Shown piece after piece: positions 35,685 through 44,300 of a DNA stretch of 64,000 bases. Location: positions 45,768-109,767 of the forward strand of contig NZ_KB907467.1 of assembly GCF_000382045.1 (NCBI RefSeq), written 5' to 3'. The DNA comes from Variovorax atrisoli 110B (GTDB taxonomy: Bacteria; Pseudomonadota; Gammaproteobacteria; Burkholderiales; Burkholderiaceae_C). The notes under the pieces are model-generated. The model was given only the letters and a program-made list of their open reading frames with translations, was not told where the DNA came from and did not search any database. Numbering within the stretch: position 1 is the first letter of the stretch; each line of letters begins with the position of its first letter. Position numbers and translations under genes: made by a program.

Positions 35685-36824
35685 CTAAGCGCGCTCATGG
35701 TCGGGCTCGTCGTGGACTCGGCCGCCGCGTACGCGAATCCGCAGGGGCGTCGCACGTGGGCGTCGTGCCGGCAGACGGATCGAACGGCCTTGCTCCAGCG
35801 CATCGGCCATCCGTTCCCGGATCAGGTGCATCAGCCCTTGCTGCGAGGCCCGGTCGGGGGTGACGCGCCGCGCGTACTGCGCGGCGAGCTCGAGGACCGC
35901 CGCGGCCGCGGCCAGCCCGGGTTCCTGGCGCAGCGACGTCTCGAAGAGAGGTCCTCCTGTACGCATGTGTTCGGCGTGGCGCTTCATGGCACGCAGGTGA
36001 TCCGCGGTTTCGACGCGCCACCTCGCGCGCTGCACGACGAGGGTCCTTTCGCTGATGGCGTCACCCGCCATGTCGCGGGAGGCGTCCCGGATCTTGACCG
36101 GATGGGTGCCCTCCTGGCGCAGCACCACCTCGTCACCGAGGCGTGGACGGGAGGCCGATTCGGCAAGGGCGCGCTCGAGATCCGCGCCCCAGACGGTGCG
36201 CTCACCGGCTTCCGAGCGGACCGTCGCGTAGAAGGACATGCGCTGTGTCGCGTCGAACCGGTACGGCGCGGCCCCCGCGGCGACGAGCAGGCCCTGGATG
36301 GGCGGGCGCGAGCCCTCGCGCGATCGCGGCCCGTCTTTGAATTGCCGGCCTGGATCGGGGCCGCCGTCCGGGGCTGCCGGCCCCTGTCCGGCGCCACGCG
36401 ACGGATGCCTGCGCACCTGCATCCGCTGCAGCTGCTGGATTTCGGCCGGCGTCGGCTCATAGCCTCCGACCTCGATCCCGCGCAGCGTGGCCTCGCGCCA
36501 CAGGTTCTGCCGGAAAGCCTCGGTGCCTCTGAGCGAGATGGCCTGCCAGCCGCGCGCTTGCGCGATCGCGACGACGTTGCGCAGCACCTCGAGGTTCTCG
36601 GTCCCTACACGGATGCGATGGCCGTCGTCGATGAACGCCAGCGTGCGATCCGGGAAGAAATAGCGGTCGTCGACGCGCAGGTAATTCCGCTCGATGGCGT
36701 CGGGGACACGGGCGTGTGTGCCCTGGGCGGGCGCAGCGTCCGCTTGGACAGTGCCGGCCAAGTCCCCGGACATGCTGCCCTCGCTGTCGGTGGCGAGGCC
36801 TGCAGGGGGTTCGATGCGGGACAT
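35685..36824 (-). CDS. LPD7-domain protein of conjugative elements
   Basis: The 379-residue protein has an LPD7 (large polyvalent protein-associated) domain at about residues 45-135. Its landmarks are DDRYFFPDRTLAFIDDGHRI, NVVAIAQARGWQAISLRGTE and GYEPTPAEIQQL. A proline/arginine-rich linker and a C-terminal charged helical region follow. LPD7 is usually the C-terminal part of relaxases or TraI-like proteins. Here it stands alone without a relaxase domain. AAAGGA precedes the ATG at 36824. It is the most downstream gene of the virB/virD4 run, 69 bp after virD4. It may act in DNA processing or transfer. Confidence 0.8.
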   Translation of the reverse strand: MSRIEPPAGLATDSEGSMSGDLAGTVQADAAPAQGTHARVPDAIERNYLRVDDRYFFPDRTLAFIDDGHRIRVGTENLEVLRNVVAIAQARGWQAISLRGTEAFRQNLWREATLRGIEVGGYEPTPAEIQQLQRMQVRRHPSRGAGQGPAAPDGGPDPGRQFKDGPRSREGSRPPIQGLLVAAGAAPYRFDATQRMSFYATVRSEAGERTVWGADLERALAESASRPRLGDEVVLRQEGTHPVKIRDASRDMAGDAISERTLVVQRARWRVETADHLRAMKRHAEHMRTGGPLFETSLRQEPGLAAAAAVLELAAQYARRVTPDRASQQGLMHLIRERMADALEQGRSIRLPARRPRATPLRIRVRGGRVHDEPDHERA

Positions 36825-36893
36825 GGTGGCATCCTTTGTGATGAGGGAAGGGGACTGGCGCGGCTGCTGGAGCGGCTTCAGGTTTTCGGGGCT

Positions 36894-38852
36894 TCAGTCG
36901 AGGACCTGCGCCATGAAGGCGTCGGCACAGCGCTGGAGGTCCTCCTCACTGAGCTTCTCGACGGGGATTTCCACGTCGTCGAAGTCGAACGAAAAGTCCT
37001 CCAGCCTCCATTCATCGTCCTGTTCACCGCCGCGCCGGACATCCGCATCTTTCGTTGACGCAGGGCGGCCGCGCGGCCGCAGCGCGCCGGGATCGGCGGG
37101 CAGGGCGGGACACTCCCCCGCGGCAGCGGCCTCGCTGTCGGCGGGTACCGCCCCTGCGGCTGTGACGGCGCACCCCGATCGGGCCACGTCCAGCTTCGGC
37201 ACCGGCGGGGGAGGCAACTCCCTGCTCGCGAAGACTTTGTCGCGGAAGTAGAAGATGCGCTGCGCGAGCACGGGGCGCAGTCCTTCATAGAAAAGGATCA
37301 TCCGGGAGGAACCGAGCTCCTTGATTTCCTGTGGCAGCAGCAGGCGGCGAGGCTGGTCGCTGATGGTGACGGAGGCAGACTTGCCCGCGCCGCCCCACAT
37401 CGGACGGCTGATGCTCCTTTGCCGGACCGTGCGGGTGCCCAGTTCGCGCGAGATGGCTTCTGCATCGTCGTATTCCCTGGGCGGGAACACGATGCGTGCG
37501 GCCAGCATCTTCCGGATGGACTTGGCGCCTTCGAGGCCGTACTTCTCCACGAGCTGGGAGTTGGACTGCACGATGATGACCGTGCGCACGTTGTACCCTG
37601 GCAGGAAGGCGGTGGACTCCGCGATGACCGGAATCCGCCCCAACGCCGGAAACTCGTCGAGCATCAGGAGCAGCTGGTGGCGCAGCGCCGGGTTGTGCTC
37701 CGGCAGCTCGCGCGTCTGCAGGCCGATGGCCTGCTGGAAGAAAAGATTGAGCAAAGGCTGCAGGCGAGCGATGTTGTCCGGATTGATCTGCACGTAGATC
37801 GAGATCGGCCGCTTGCGAAGCTCGCGCAGATCGAAGTCGTTGGCGGACGTGGCTGCGTCGATCATTGGGTTGAGCCACAGGTCCAGGCGGCTCGTGAAGG
37901 TCTTGCGGATGCTCGAGGCCGTCGTCGGGGCGAGGTCGATGACGTCGTAGAGACTCTGGACCGCCTCATGGGACAGCGGATAGCCGGCCCGGTCGCAGGC
38001 GTCGATCACCCGCTTCCAGTGCTTCTGGAAACCTTCGTCGTCGCTGGCCATGCCCTGGCGCAGCACTTCCCCCAGGGTGCGTGGGGCCCCCTCGGTCTCG
38101 AACAGGTAGAGGGCGATGCCCAGGAAAAGCGAGCGCGCCGAGGAGGTCCAGAAAGGATCTCCCGCCAGCGGATCGGGAAACAGCATCGTGCCGATGCGCT
38201 GCAGATCGTCGATGCAGCGGTAGGGCGACTCGGACACGTAGCCCAGCGGGTTCCAGCGCGCGGAGCATTCGCGCTCGGACAAGGGGTCGAACAGGTGGAC
38301 GGCCTGCCCGTGCGCCGCGCGAAAACCCGCGGTGCGCATGAAGTTCTCGCCCTTGACGTCGCTGACGATGGTCGAGCCGGGCCAGTTCAGCAGGTTGGGA
38401 ATCACCACGCCCACACCCTTGCCGCTGCGAGGGGGCGCTTCCAGCGCGGCCCCCTGCTGGCCCGGCAGGACCAGATAGCGCCCGCCCAGGCGTCCGAGGA
38501 TGATGCCGTGTTCGTCGAGCAGGCCCGCCTTCGCGATCTCGCGCCGGCTGGCGAAGCGCGCTTCGCCATAGAGCGGGCGCCGCCTCGGCAGCATCGCGAG
38601 GCCGACGAGACCCAGCGTCAGGCCCTGCGAACCGACCAGCGAGGCCAGGAGCGTGCGCCACACCGCGGGACGCTCGCCTTCGGCCGCCCAGTACTGGTAG
38701 ATGGTCAGCAGCGTCGCATGCTCCGGTGGCAGTTTCATCGCGACGAGGAAGACATAGCCGGCCAGATACAGGCCGAGCGTTGCCGCTGCAAGCAGCGCGA
38801 CCGCGATCCTGAAAGGGCTAGGCCAGGCCTCGGAGCTTGGTGCCTGGTTCAT
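36894..38852 (-). CDS. virD4: VirD4/TraG-type IV coupling protein
   Basis: The 652-residue inner-membrane ATPase has two N-terminal transmembrane helices (about 15-40 and 75-100). Walker A is at about residue 139 (PPRSGKGVGVVIPNLL) and Walker B at about 393 (LLMLDEFPALGRI). The TraG block GSTIVSDVKGENFMRTAGF is also present. These features identify the T4CP that brings the relaxosome to the secretion channel. The start at 38852 overlaps the end of virB11 by 35 bp. Length and membrane layout match VirD4. It belongs to the same leftward operon as the virB genes. Confidence 0.93.
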   Translation of the reverse strand: MNQAPSSEAWPSPFRIAVALLAAATLGLYLAGYVFLVAMKLPPEHATLLTIYQYWAAEGERPAVWRTLLASLVGSQGLTLGLVGLAMLPRRRPLYGEARFASRREIAKAGLLDEHGIILGRLGGRYLVLPGQQGAALEAPPRSGKGVGVVIPNLLNWPGSTIVSDVKGENFMRTAGFRAAHGQAVHLFDPLSERECSARWNPLGYVSESPYRCIDDLQRIGTMLFPDPLAGDPFWTSSARSLFLGIALYLFETEGAPRTLGEVLRQGMASDDEGFQKHWKRVIDACDRAGYPLSHEAVQSLYDVIDLAPTTASSIRKTFTSRLDLWLNPMIDAATSANDFDLRELRKRPISIYVQINPDNIARLQPLLNLFFQQAIGLQTRELPEHNPALRHQLLLMLDEFPALGRIPVIAESTAFLPGYNVRTVIIVQSNSQLVEKYGLEGAKSIRKMLAARIVFPPREYDDAEAISRELGTRTVRQRSISRPMWGGAGKSASVTISDQPRRLLLPQEIKELGSSRMILFYEGLRPVLAQRIFYFRDKVFASRELPPPPVPKLDVARSGCAVTAAGAVPADSEAAAAGECPALPADPGALRPRGRPASTKDADVRRGGEQDDEWRLEDFSFDFDDVEIPVEKLSEEDLQRCADAFMAQVLD

Positions 38853-39963
38853 GCCAGATCTCCCGCACGATCCGGTGCTGCCGCTCGCGTGCGCACTGCA
38901 CCACCACATCCACGCTCAATTGGGCCAATTCAACGCCTTCGCGCGTGCTCATGCCCCGGCCTGCAGGGCTGCGTCTCATGAGCTGGGCCAAGGCCACGAA
39001 GGCCATCTCGGCACTGTCCGCATGCACGCTGGTGATCGAGCCGGGATGGCCCGTGTTGACGGACACCAGGTAGTCGTAGACCTCCTCGCCGGTGCGCAGC
39101 TCCGACACGAAGACCCGGTCGGGGCGCTGCCGCTTCGCGCTTGTCAGCAACTGGCCGGGCGTGACCTCCGCCTGCCCTTGCGCACCCTGCGAATAGAAGA
39201 GCCGCACATGGTTGGGCTGGTTGCGCAGCGACAGCTCCTTCACGTCCTCGATGGTGATGAGCCGGTCCTGCGCAGGCACCTCGAGGATCAGCGCCTTGCT
39301 GACCGTGGTCTTGCCGGACCCGGTGGCGCCGGACAGGAGGATGTTCTTGCGCAGTTGGACGGCCCGGCGCAGGAAAGGCACGAACTGCCCGCCCTCGAGA
39401 AGCGCCGCGAGCTCGCGGTCGTCGGCGCGCAGCTCTTCAGAGGCCGCCTGCGGCGCTCGCACCCCGGGTGCGCGGCGTGTCTGCGCGAAGACGTGGCGTT
39501 GCTCGAGTTCCTCCAGGGTCCAGATGGCGCCTGACGGCCGCCGGATGGTGATCGATACGGTGCCTTCCAGGGTGGCCGGCGGCAGCACGATCTGGATGCG
39601 TTCGCCGCCGGGCAGTGTGGCGGACAGCAGCGGTTCCCTCGCAGAGACGCGCTGGCGCGTGAAGTTGGCCACCAGCTTGGCGATGGACATGCACCATTCG
39701 AAGCTGGCGAACGCGAGGGCCTCGCGCGTCCAGCCCGTCTGCCGTTCCACGAAGGCCGCGCCCGGCGCGTTGATGCAGATCTCGGTCACTTCCGGGTCGT
39801 TCAGCAGCGGCTCGAGCGGGCCGAGAAACAGCGCCAGCGACGAGGGTGGGGTCGTTGCAGGGCCAGGCGGCGCCGCACCCGGAGGCTGACCTGCAGGCTG
39901 AAGGCCGCTGGGCGTCGCGCCGGACTCGCGTTCAAGGAGGGGTGGAGACGGTCCGAAGGGCAT
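38818..39963 (-). CDS. virB11: Type IV secretion ATPase VirB11
   Basis: The 381-residue hexameric traffic ATPase has Walker A at about residue 210 (SGATGSGKTTVSKAL), then LITIEDVKELSL (Asp box) and a His-box-like GHPGSITSVHA, as in PilT/VirB11 proteins. A proline-rich N-terminal region precedes the domain. The start at 39963 (MPFGPSPP) is chosen because upstream sequence is the virB10 tail in another frame; the genes overlap by 32 bp. It works on the cytoplasmic face with VirB4 and VirD4 to energise T-pilus assembly and transfer. Confidence 0.93.
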   Translation of the reverse strand: MPFGPSPPLLERESGATPSGLQPAGQPPGAAPPGPATTPPSSLALFLGPLEPLLNDPEVTEICINAPGAAFVERQTGWTREALAFASFEWCMSIAKLVANFTRQRVSAREPLLSATLPGGERIQIVLPPATLEGTVSITIRRPSGAIWTLEELEQRHVFAQTRRAPGVRAPQAASEELRADDRELAALLEGGQFVPFLRRAVQLRKNILLSGATGSGKTTVSKALILEVPAQDRLITIEDVKELSLRNQPNHVRLFYSQGAQGQAEVTPGQLLTSAKRQRPDRVFVSELRTGEEVYDYLVSVNTGHPGSITSVHADSAEMAFVALAQLMRRSPAGRGMSTREGVELAQLSVDVVVQCARERQHRIVREIWHEPGTKLRGLA

Positions 39964-41281
39964 AGACGCTCCTGAAATCCACATCGCGGGCGACCAGGAT
40001 CTGGATGCGCTCGCCCTGGTTCTTGATGACGGTGGGTGGCATCGAGACCGTGCTTCGCAGGATCTCGGTGAGTACGTCGCGGCTGCCCTGCGGCGCCAGC
40101 ACCACGCCGGTGCCACCGCCGACGGTGGAGCCGCCTTGCCGATGCGCGGCGAAGGCCTGCATGGTCCCGTCGATCACCGAGACCAGGATGGCCGCGCCGA
40201 AGCGCTCCCAGAAATGGGTATCGACGAAGCCGGGCAGGCCGTTGCGGCCGAGTTCGTCCGTACCGGGCGATGCGAGCTGGACGACGACGCCGGTGGGCGT
40301 GCGCGCCTCGCTCCAGAGGATGAAGACGCGCCCCTGGCCCTGCCGGGGAGCCCCGCGTTGCTCGCCCACGTACTTGGTACCGCGTTCCAGGAGGACGACC
40401 TTGCCGTCCGCACCGTAGATGTCGTTCGCACCGATGCAGGTGGTCATGCCTTCGTAGGTCGAGTCGATCGCCGTTTCCAGCGTGCAGTCGATGAAGGCCC
40501 CCCTGGGCAGCAGCAGGCGCCGGGTCGCGAGCATCGTGGCGGCGACGGCGGGCGTGGGCGTCGGTTTGAGGTTCGCCGCAAGCGGAGTGCTCCCGCTGCT
40601 TGTGGTCGCTGACCCGGAGGCCGGGGCGGCGCCAAGCAGTTGCGCCATGTGGGGCACGCTACCGATCCCGCTGAAGGAAGGCGTGTCCGTGGCGGCTCCC
40701 AAGGATGCATGCGCGGGTGCGTTGCCGCCCTGCAGCATTGGCGCACGCCGCAGGACCGGGGCGGCCAGCTGCCGTTCAAGGGCCAGCTCTTCGGGTGTCT
40801 TCGGGGCAGGTCCGCTGTTGGCCGCTGCGGCTGCAGGCGCGGGGGGCTGCCCCGCGCTGGCTGCCGAGGCTGCATCGGACGCGCGGGGCGGCTGGATGTG
40901 CCCCAATGGCGGGACCTTCATCTCGCCGCCGGCACGGGCCATGGCCGTCCTGCGCGCAGCTTCCAGGCTCTCGCGGTTGCGGGAATACTGGGTGCCGTAG
41001 TACCAGAAGAGAAACCCGGCGCCAAGGAGAAGGATGGTGGAAAGGGCCAGCGAACTCCTGATCCTCGATTGGATGGATCGCTCGCGATTGACCGAGGGAA
41101 TGGTGCGCTCTCCCTCGACCGACGCGCCCTCGCCGTCTGCCGGGCGTTCGGCGCGCTCGTGCATGTCGCGTGGGGCGAGGATCTCCCCGGTCGCCGGGTC
41201 CACCTCGCCGGCTGCACCGCAGGGGCGTCGGTTCCCGGGTTCGAATGAAGAGGGTTGTTCCACGCCGCTGCGCGAGGTCAT
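39932..41281 (-). CDS. virB10: Type IV secretion core protein VirB10
   Basis: The 449-residue protein has a cytoplasmic N-terminus, one transmembrane helix (SLALSTILLLGAGFLFWYYG, about residues 77-96) and a proline/alanine-rich periplasmic linker. The C-terminal VirB10 domain contains RLLLPRGAFIDCTLETAID, TTCIGANDIYGADGKVVLLERG and LVSVIDGTMQAF, which form the outer-membrane core. It spans inner and outer membranes and senses ATPase activity. It overlaps virB9 by an ATGA (41278-41281), indicating translational coupling. Confidence 0.94.
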   Translation of the reverse strand: MTSRSGVEQPSSFEPGNRRPCGAAGEVDPATGEILAPRDMHERAERPADGEGASVEGERTIPSVNRERSIQSRIRSSLALSTILLLGAGFLFWYYGTQYSRNRESLEAARRTAMARAGGEMKVPPLGHIQPPRASDAASAASAGQPPAPAAAAANSGPAPKTPEELALERQLAAPVLRRAPMLQGGNAPAHASLGAATDTPSFSGIGSVPHMAQLLGAAPASGSATTSSGSTPLAANLKPTPTPAVAATMLATRRLLLPRGAFIDCTLETAIDSTYEGMTTCIGANDIYGADGKVVLLERGTKYVGEQRGAPRQGQGRVFILWSEARTPTGVVVQLASPGTDELGRNGLPGFVDTHFWERFGAAILVSVIDGTMQAFAAHRQGGSTVGGGTGVVLAPQGSRDVLTEILRSTVSMPPTVIKNQGERIQILVARDVDFRSVYALRTVSTPP

Positions 41282-42117
41282 GGGCCGTCTCCGGCGGTGA
41301 GGCGCTGGACGCCTTGCACGCTCGTGTGGGTCGGGGTGCGGGCACCGTCGCCGTGGAAGGACCGGTTCACGACGCAACCCACCAGCCTGCCGCGGCGCAG
41401 GATGACCCGTCGTGCGAGCCGGTGGATGACCACCTCGTCGTCCTCGACGTTGAAGTTCAGCAGCGACTCGGATCCGTCGTCGTTCTGCACGAACAGGGCC
41501 GGGAATTCGGCACGAGCCTGGAAGCTCAGTCGGGTCTGGATGCCGTCGTCGGAAGCGCTCAAGGGCTTCAGCGACCCGCTGCCGCAGAACCAGTAGTCGC
41601 TGTTGCGAGGCCCTTCAGGTGCCCGGCGCATGAGCGCTTCGGCACGGCGACGTTCCTCGTCGGCTGCCGCCGCACGCGCTTCGTCCTCGGGATAGGTGAA
41701 GCGAATCGAATACACCATGCGCCGCGCCGCAGCCCCCGAGGGCGCACGGGCGGAGACCACGTAGTCGAAGTGATAAGCCCGCCGGTTGGTGAGCACGGTG
41801 AGGTTCGTGGCGGCCCGTGCTTCCCTCGGCTTGATGAAAAAATGGTTGCGCTCCGCGCCCACATCGAAGGCGCCGTTGTCGCCCGAGCCGAGGTTCACGA
41901 ACTCCTCTCCCTCGGCGAAACGCAGATGAATCTGATAGCCCACGTAGCCATGCAGCGCGACGACGTCATCGGCGTTGTAGGCAACGACCCGAACGCGCGC
42001 ATCCACCTTGCCCACAGGGGGCACGGTCACGGCATCCGCGAAAGGCGCCGCGAAGCATAGCAGCGAGGCCATGCCAGTTTCCAGCGCCACGCGCCACGGG
42101 CAGCGGTAGGGCTTCAT
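41278..42117 (-). CDS. virB9: Type IV secretion core protein VirB9
   Basis: The 279-residue periplasmic/outer-membrane protein has an N-terminal signal peptide (ETGMASLLCFAAPFADAVTV) and the VirB9/CagX domain: VDARVRVVAYNADDVVALHG, YPEDEARAAAADEERR and the C-terminal PALFVQNDDGSESLLNFNVE. This last segment is the conserved C-terminal VirB9 domain that contacts VirB10 and the outer membrane. The start at 42117 (MKPYRCPW) overlaps virB8 by an ATGA. It builds the outer core complex with VirB7 and VirB10. Confidence 0.94.
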   Translation of the reverse strand: MKPYRCPWRVALETGMASLLCFAAPFADAVTVPPVGKVDARVRVVAYNADDVVALHGYVGYQIHLRFAEGEEFVNLGSGDNGAFDVGAERNHFFIKPREARAATNLTVLTNRRAYHFDYVVSARAPSGAAARRMVYSIRFTYPEDEARAAAADEERRRAEALMRRAPEGPRNSDYWFCGSGSLKPLSASDDGIQTRLSFQARAEFPALFVQNDDGSESLLNFNVEDDEVVIHRLARRVILRRGRLVGCVVNRSFHGDGARTPTHTSVQGVQRLTAGDGP

Positions 42118-42836
42118 CGCGCATCCTGCGGGTGGGCCGGAACGCTCGCGGTGGCGACCTCGGGTTCGCGGCGGTACTCGACGATGCGGAAACCTAGTGG
42201 ATTGAGCGAGCGCCATTTGTTGTCCTTGGAAGGCTGGACATATGCAAACTCCACGGTCGACACCCAGGGACTCGCCTGCTCGTCACCGGTACCGCCGGCG
42301 CGGTTGTATCGGGTGAACCGGACCTGGGCCAGCCTGTCCCTGCCGCTTTCCAGCTTGAGAAAGCTGACGGAGCGAATCTGCGTCCGTATGGTCGTGCCGT
42401 CCTTGTAGGCGTTCAGGGGAGAGGCCGGATTGTTCGCGGCCCACAGGGCGGCCCATTCCTGGTTGAGACGAGGCGAATTCTGCGAAGCGACCAGTTCGTA
42501 ATCCGTCTCCGCGATCCCATAAAAGTAGCGCTCGCGCGCCACCACATAGTTCTGCAGCAGATTGCGCGTCACCACCTGTTCGATGTCGGTCGTCCCCTCG
42601 TAGGCCGGAACGATGTCGACGATGCCGGTGCTGCTGTCGACACGGATCAGAACGGGGACAGGCTGCTTGAGCGGTGTGAGACCGGCAACGGCGGCCACCG
42701 AGAGCACCGCGATACCGGTTGCGATGGCGGTCAAGACCCACGCGAGCCTGGCTGAACGCTCCGACCGGCGAGCGCGGTCGAGCTCCCAGTTCCGGGCTTC
42801 TTCCAGGTAGCTTTCAATACCGGCGTTGCGATTCAT
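42114..42836 (-). CDS. virB8: Type IV secretion protein VirB8
   Basis: The 240-residue bitopic inner-membrane protein has an N-terminal cytoplasmic segment, one transmembrane helix (AWVLTAIATGIAVLSVAAVA, about 32-51) and the periplasmic VirB8 fold. The fold includes RNLLQNYVVARERYFYGIAE, RTQIRSVSFLKL and FRIVEYRREPEVAT. It nucleates assembly of the channel. The start at 42836 (MNRNAGIES) lies inside the end of the small lipoprotein gene virB7 (23 bp overlap). Confidence 0.92.
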   Translation of the reverse strand: MNRNAGIESYLEEARNWELDRARRSERSARLAWVLTAIATGIAVLSVAAVAGLTPLKQPVPVLIRVDSSTGIVDIVPAYEGTTDIEQVVTRNLLQNYVVARERYFYGIAETDYELVASQNSPRLNQEWAALWAANNPASPLNAYKDGTTIRTQIRSVSFLKLESGRDRLAQVRFTRYNRAGGTGDEQASPWVSTVEFAYVQPSKDNKWRSLNPLGFRIVEYRREPEVATASVPAHPQDAR

Positions 42837-42972
42837 TGAGCGCTCCCGGGATGGTGGTGCCTGTCGCGGCATTGATCGGCGTGAGCGGCCCTTCGCACTC
42901 AGGCGGCAGCGGCGGGTGAGTGCCGCAGGAAGAAATCAGGGCCGATGCAAGGAGAGTGACCACGAGTCTCAT
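42814..42972 (-). CDS. virB7: VirB7-like lipoprotein (52 residues)
   Basis: Reading from the ATG at 42972 gives MRLVVTLLASALISSC... and a 52-residue protein ending at 42814. The signal peptide is hydrophobic and is followed by a cysteine at residue 16, a lipobox-like LISSC. The mature part is proline-rich with a second cysteine (PPLPPECEGPLTPINAAT), as in VirB7 proteins that form a disulphide with VirB9. An AAGGAG ribosome-binding site lies 7 bp upstream of the ATG. The position between virB6 and virB8 is the canonical one. It is too short to be picked up by length-filtered gene calling. The identity is inferred from position, lipobox and size. Confidence 0.78.
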   Translation of the reverse strand: MRLVVTLLASALISSCGTHPPLPPECEGPLTPINAATGTTIPGALNESQRRY

Positions 42973-42987
42973 CGAACGCTCCTTCGA

Positions 42988-44040
42988 TCAGTCCATCCGG
43001 CGGTGATTCGGCATGGCCCGTTCGCGCGGGATCACCGTGCCGCCGCGGCGCGATGTCCCGTCGCGAACCATCGAGGCGATCCCGGAGCCGATGCGGTGAC
43101 CTGCCTGGCGTCGGAAGGAGTCCCACCGATTTCCGGGTTGTCGACCCATGCCGTCGAGGACGCCACGCCCGACCTCGTAGCCGGTGCGTTTGGCCCCGCC
43201 CATGGCCCACTGCGCCATCCCGCTGACCACGCCGAACGAGGAGAGCGCGACACCACTTGCAAGGCTCGCAGCAATGGGCATGACCTGGCGCATGACAAGG
43301 AAGATGAACGCGGAGGCCAGGCACACTCTGGCGCCTTCTGTGACGGTGACCGCGCTTCCCAGCGAGACGGCATTCTGGGTGTATGAGCGAAGAACATGCA
43401 GAAGAAGTGCCGCCGTCAGCGTGGCGAGCACCGTGATGAGTGCGTAGTTGGCGAGCTGGGCGAGCCACGCCTCGAAGAAGCGCTTGGTGGCGTCGAAGAA
43501 CAAGAGGCCAATGAATAGCGGGCCCAGCGCGAGGAGCAGCGCCAGGGCGACCTTGGACAGTGCCAACAAGAATGCGGTGACGACGACCGTCAGCCCAATC
43601 AGCAGATAGACAAGAAATCCTGCGAGATAGTAGGCAAAGTTTTCGTTGAGGACGCTTCCCTTGCTCAACAACTGCTCTGCGATCGAATTTCCGTCCGTCC
43701 AGATCTGGTCGACCGTGGATACAGTCGAGCCTGAACCGAGAATGGCTGCGGCCAGCTGGTCAGGGCCTCGCGTAAATGTGTCGACGGCAACGTCGTTGTA
43801 CATCCAGAGTCTCAAACTGAGACCCAGCACGATGCCGACCATGAAAATGCGCTTCACACCCTCCCAGAGGGGTTCTTGAATTCGTCCGGAAAGGCTCAGG
43901 AAGCCCCAGAGCATCACATAGACAGTCGCGAGCGTGACCACCGCAGGTTCGATTGCCGAGGCGATTCGGGCGGCATTGGTGCTCACATAGACGCTTAGCT
44001 GCGCCGTCAGCCAGGTGAAGAATTGCTCGAAGAATCCCAT
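42988..44040 (-). CDS. virB6: Type IV secretion channel protein VirB6
   Basis: The 350-residue polytopic inner-membrane protein starts at 44040 (MGFFEQFFTWLTAQLSVYVS) behind GGAG. It contains about six to seven transmembrane helices (e.g. AVVTLATVYVMLWGFLSLSG, FIGLLFFDATKRFFEAWLAQ and the central hydrophobic loop with TVVVTAFLLALSK). This is the VirB6/TrbL family that forms part of the translocation channel. The C-terminal tail is basic and soluble (RGGTVIPRERAMPNHRRMD). It is encoded between the small Eex-position gene and virB7. Confidence 0.93.
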   Translation of the reverse strand: MGFFEQFFTWLTAQLSVYVSTNAARIASAIEPAVVTLATVYVMLWGFLSLSGRIQEPLWEGVKRIFMVGIVLGLSLRLWMYNDVAVDTFTRGPDQLAAAILGSGSTVSTVDQIWTDGNSIAEQLLSKGSVLNENFAYYLAGFLVYLLIGLTVVVTAFLLALSKVALALLLALGPLFIGLLFFDATKRFFEAWLAQLANYALITVLATLTAALLLHVLRSYTQNAVSLGSAVTVTEGARVCLASAFIFLVMRQVMPIAASLASGVALSSFGVVSGMAQWAMGGAKRTGYEVGRGVLDGMGRQPGNRWDSFRRQAGHRIGSGIASMVRDGTSRRGGTVIPRERAMPNHRRMD

Positions 44041-44057
44041 GTGAAGCTCCGGCTCAC

Positions 44058-44282
44058 TCAATGTTCGGGAGTCGATGGCAAGGGGACGGACTTCAGATCC
44101 TTGAAGTGCCCGATGCCCTCCAAGATCCTGCGAGTCGTGTCTTCATTCCTGGACTCCGATCGCATCCGTGCTGGAGGGTCGGCGGGCGTTGCAGGGTGGC
44201 GTCTTTCACTCACTTGTGCGACCGCGTAGATTCCTGCGGCCAAGATGGCAACTAGAGCGTAGGCCCATTTGCGTCCAGGCAT
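44058..44282 (-). CDS. Small single-membrane-span protein at the entry-exclusion position
   Basis: The 74-residue protein has an N-terminal helix (WAYALVAILAAGIYAVAQVS) and a short charged soluble tail ending HFKDLKSVPLPSTPEH. It lies between virB5 and virB6, the place where many MPF-T plasmids carry an entry-exclusion (Eex) gene. Unlike classical Eex lipoproteins it has no cysteine, so it would be a signal-anchored protein. Function is inferred from location only. Confidence 0.6.
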   Translation of the reverse strand: MPGRKWAYALVAILAAGIYAVAQVSERRHPATPADPPARMRSESRNEDTTRRILEGIGHFKDLKSVPLPSTPEH

Positions 44283-44300
44283 TTCAGACTCCTTCCTTGC

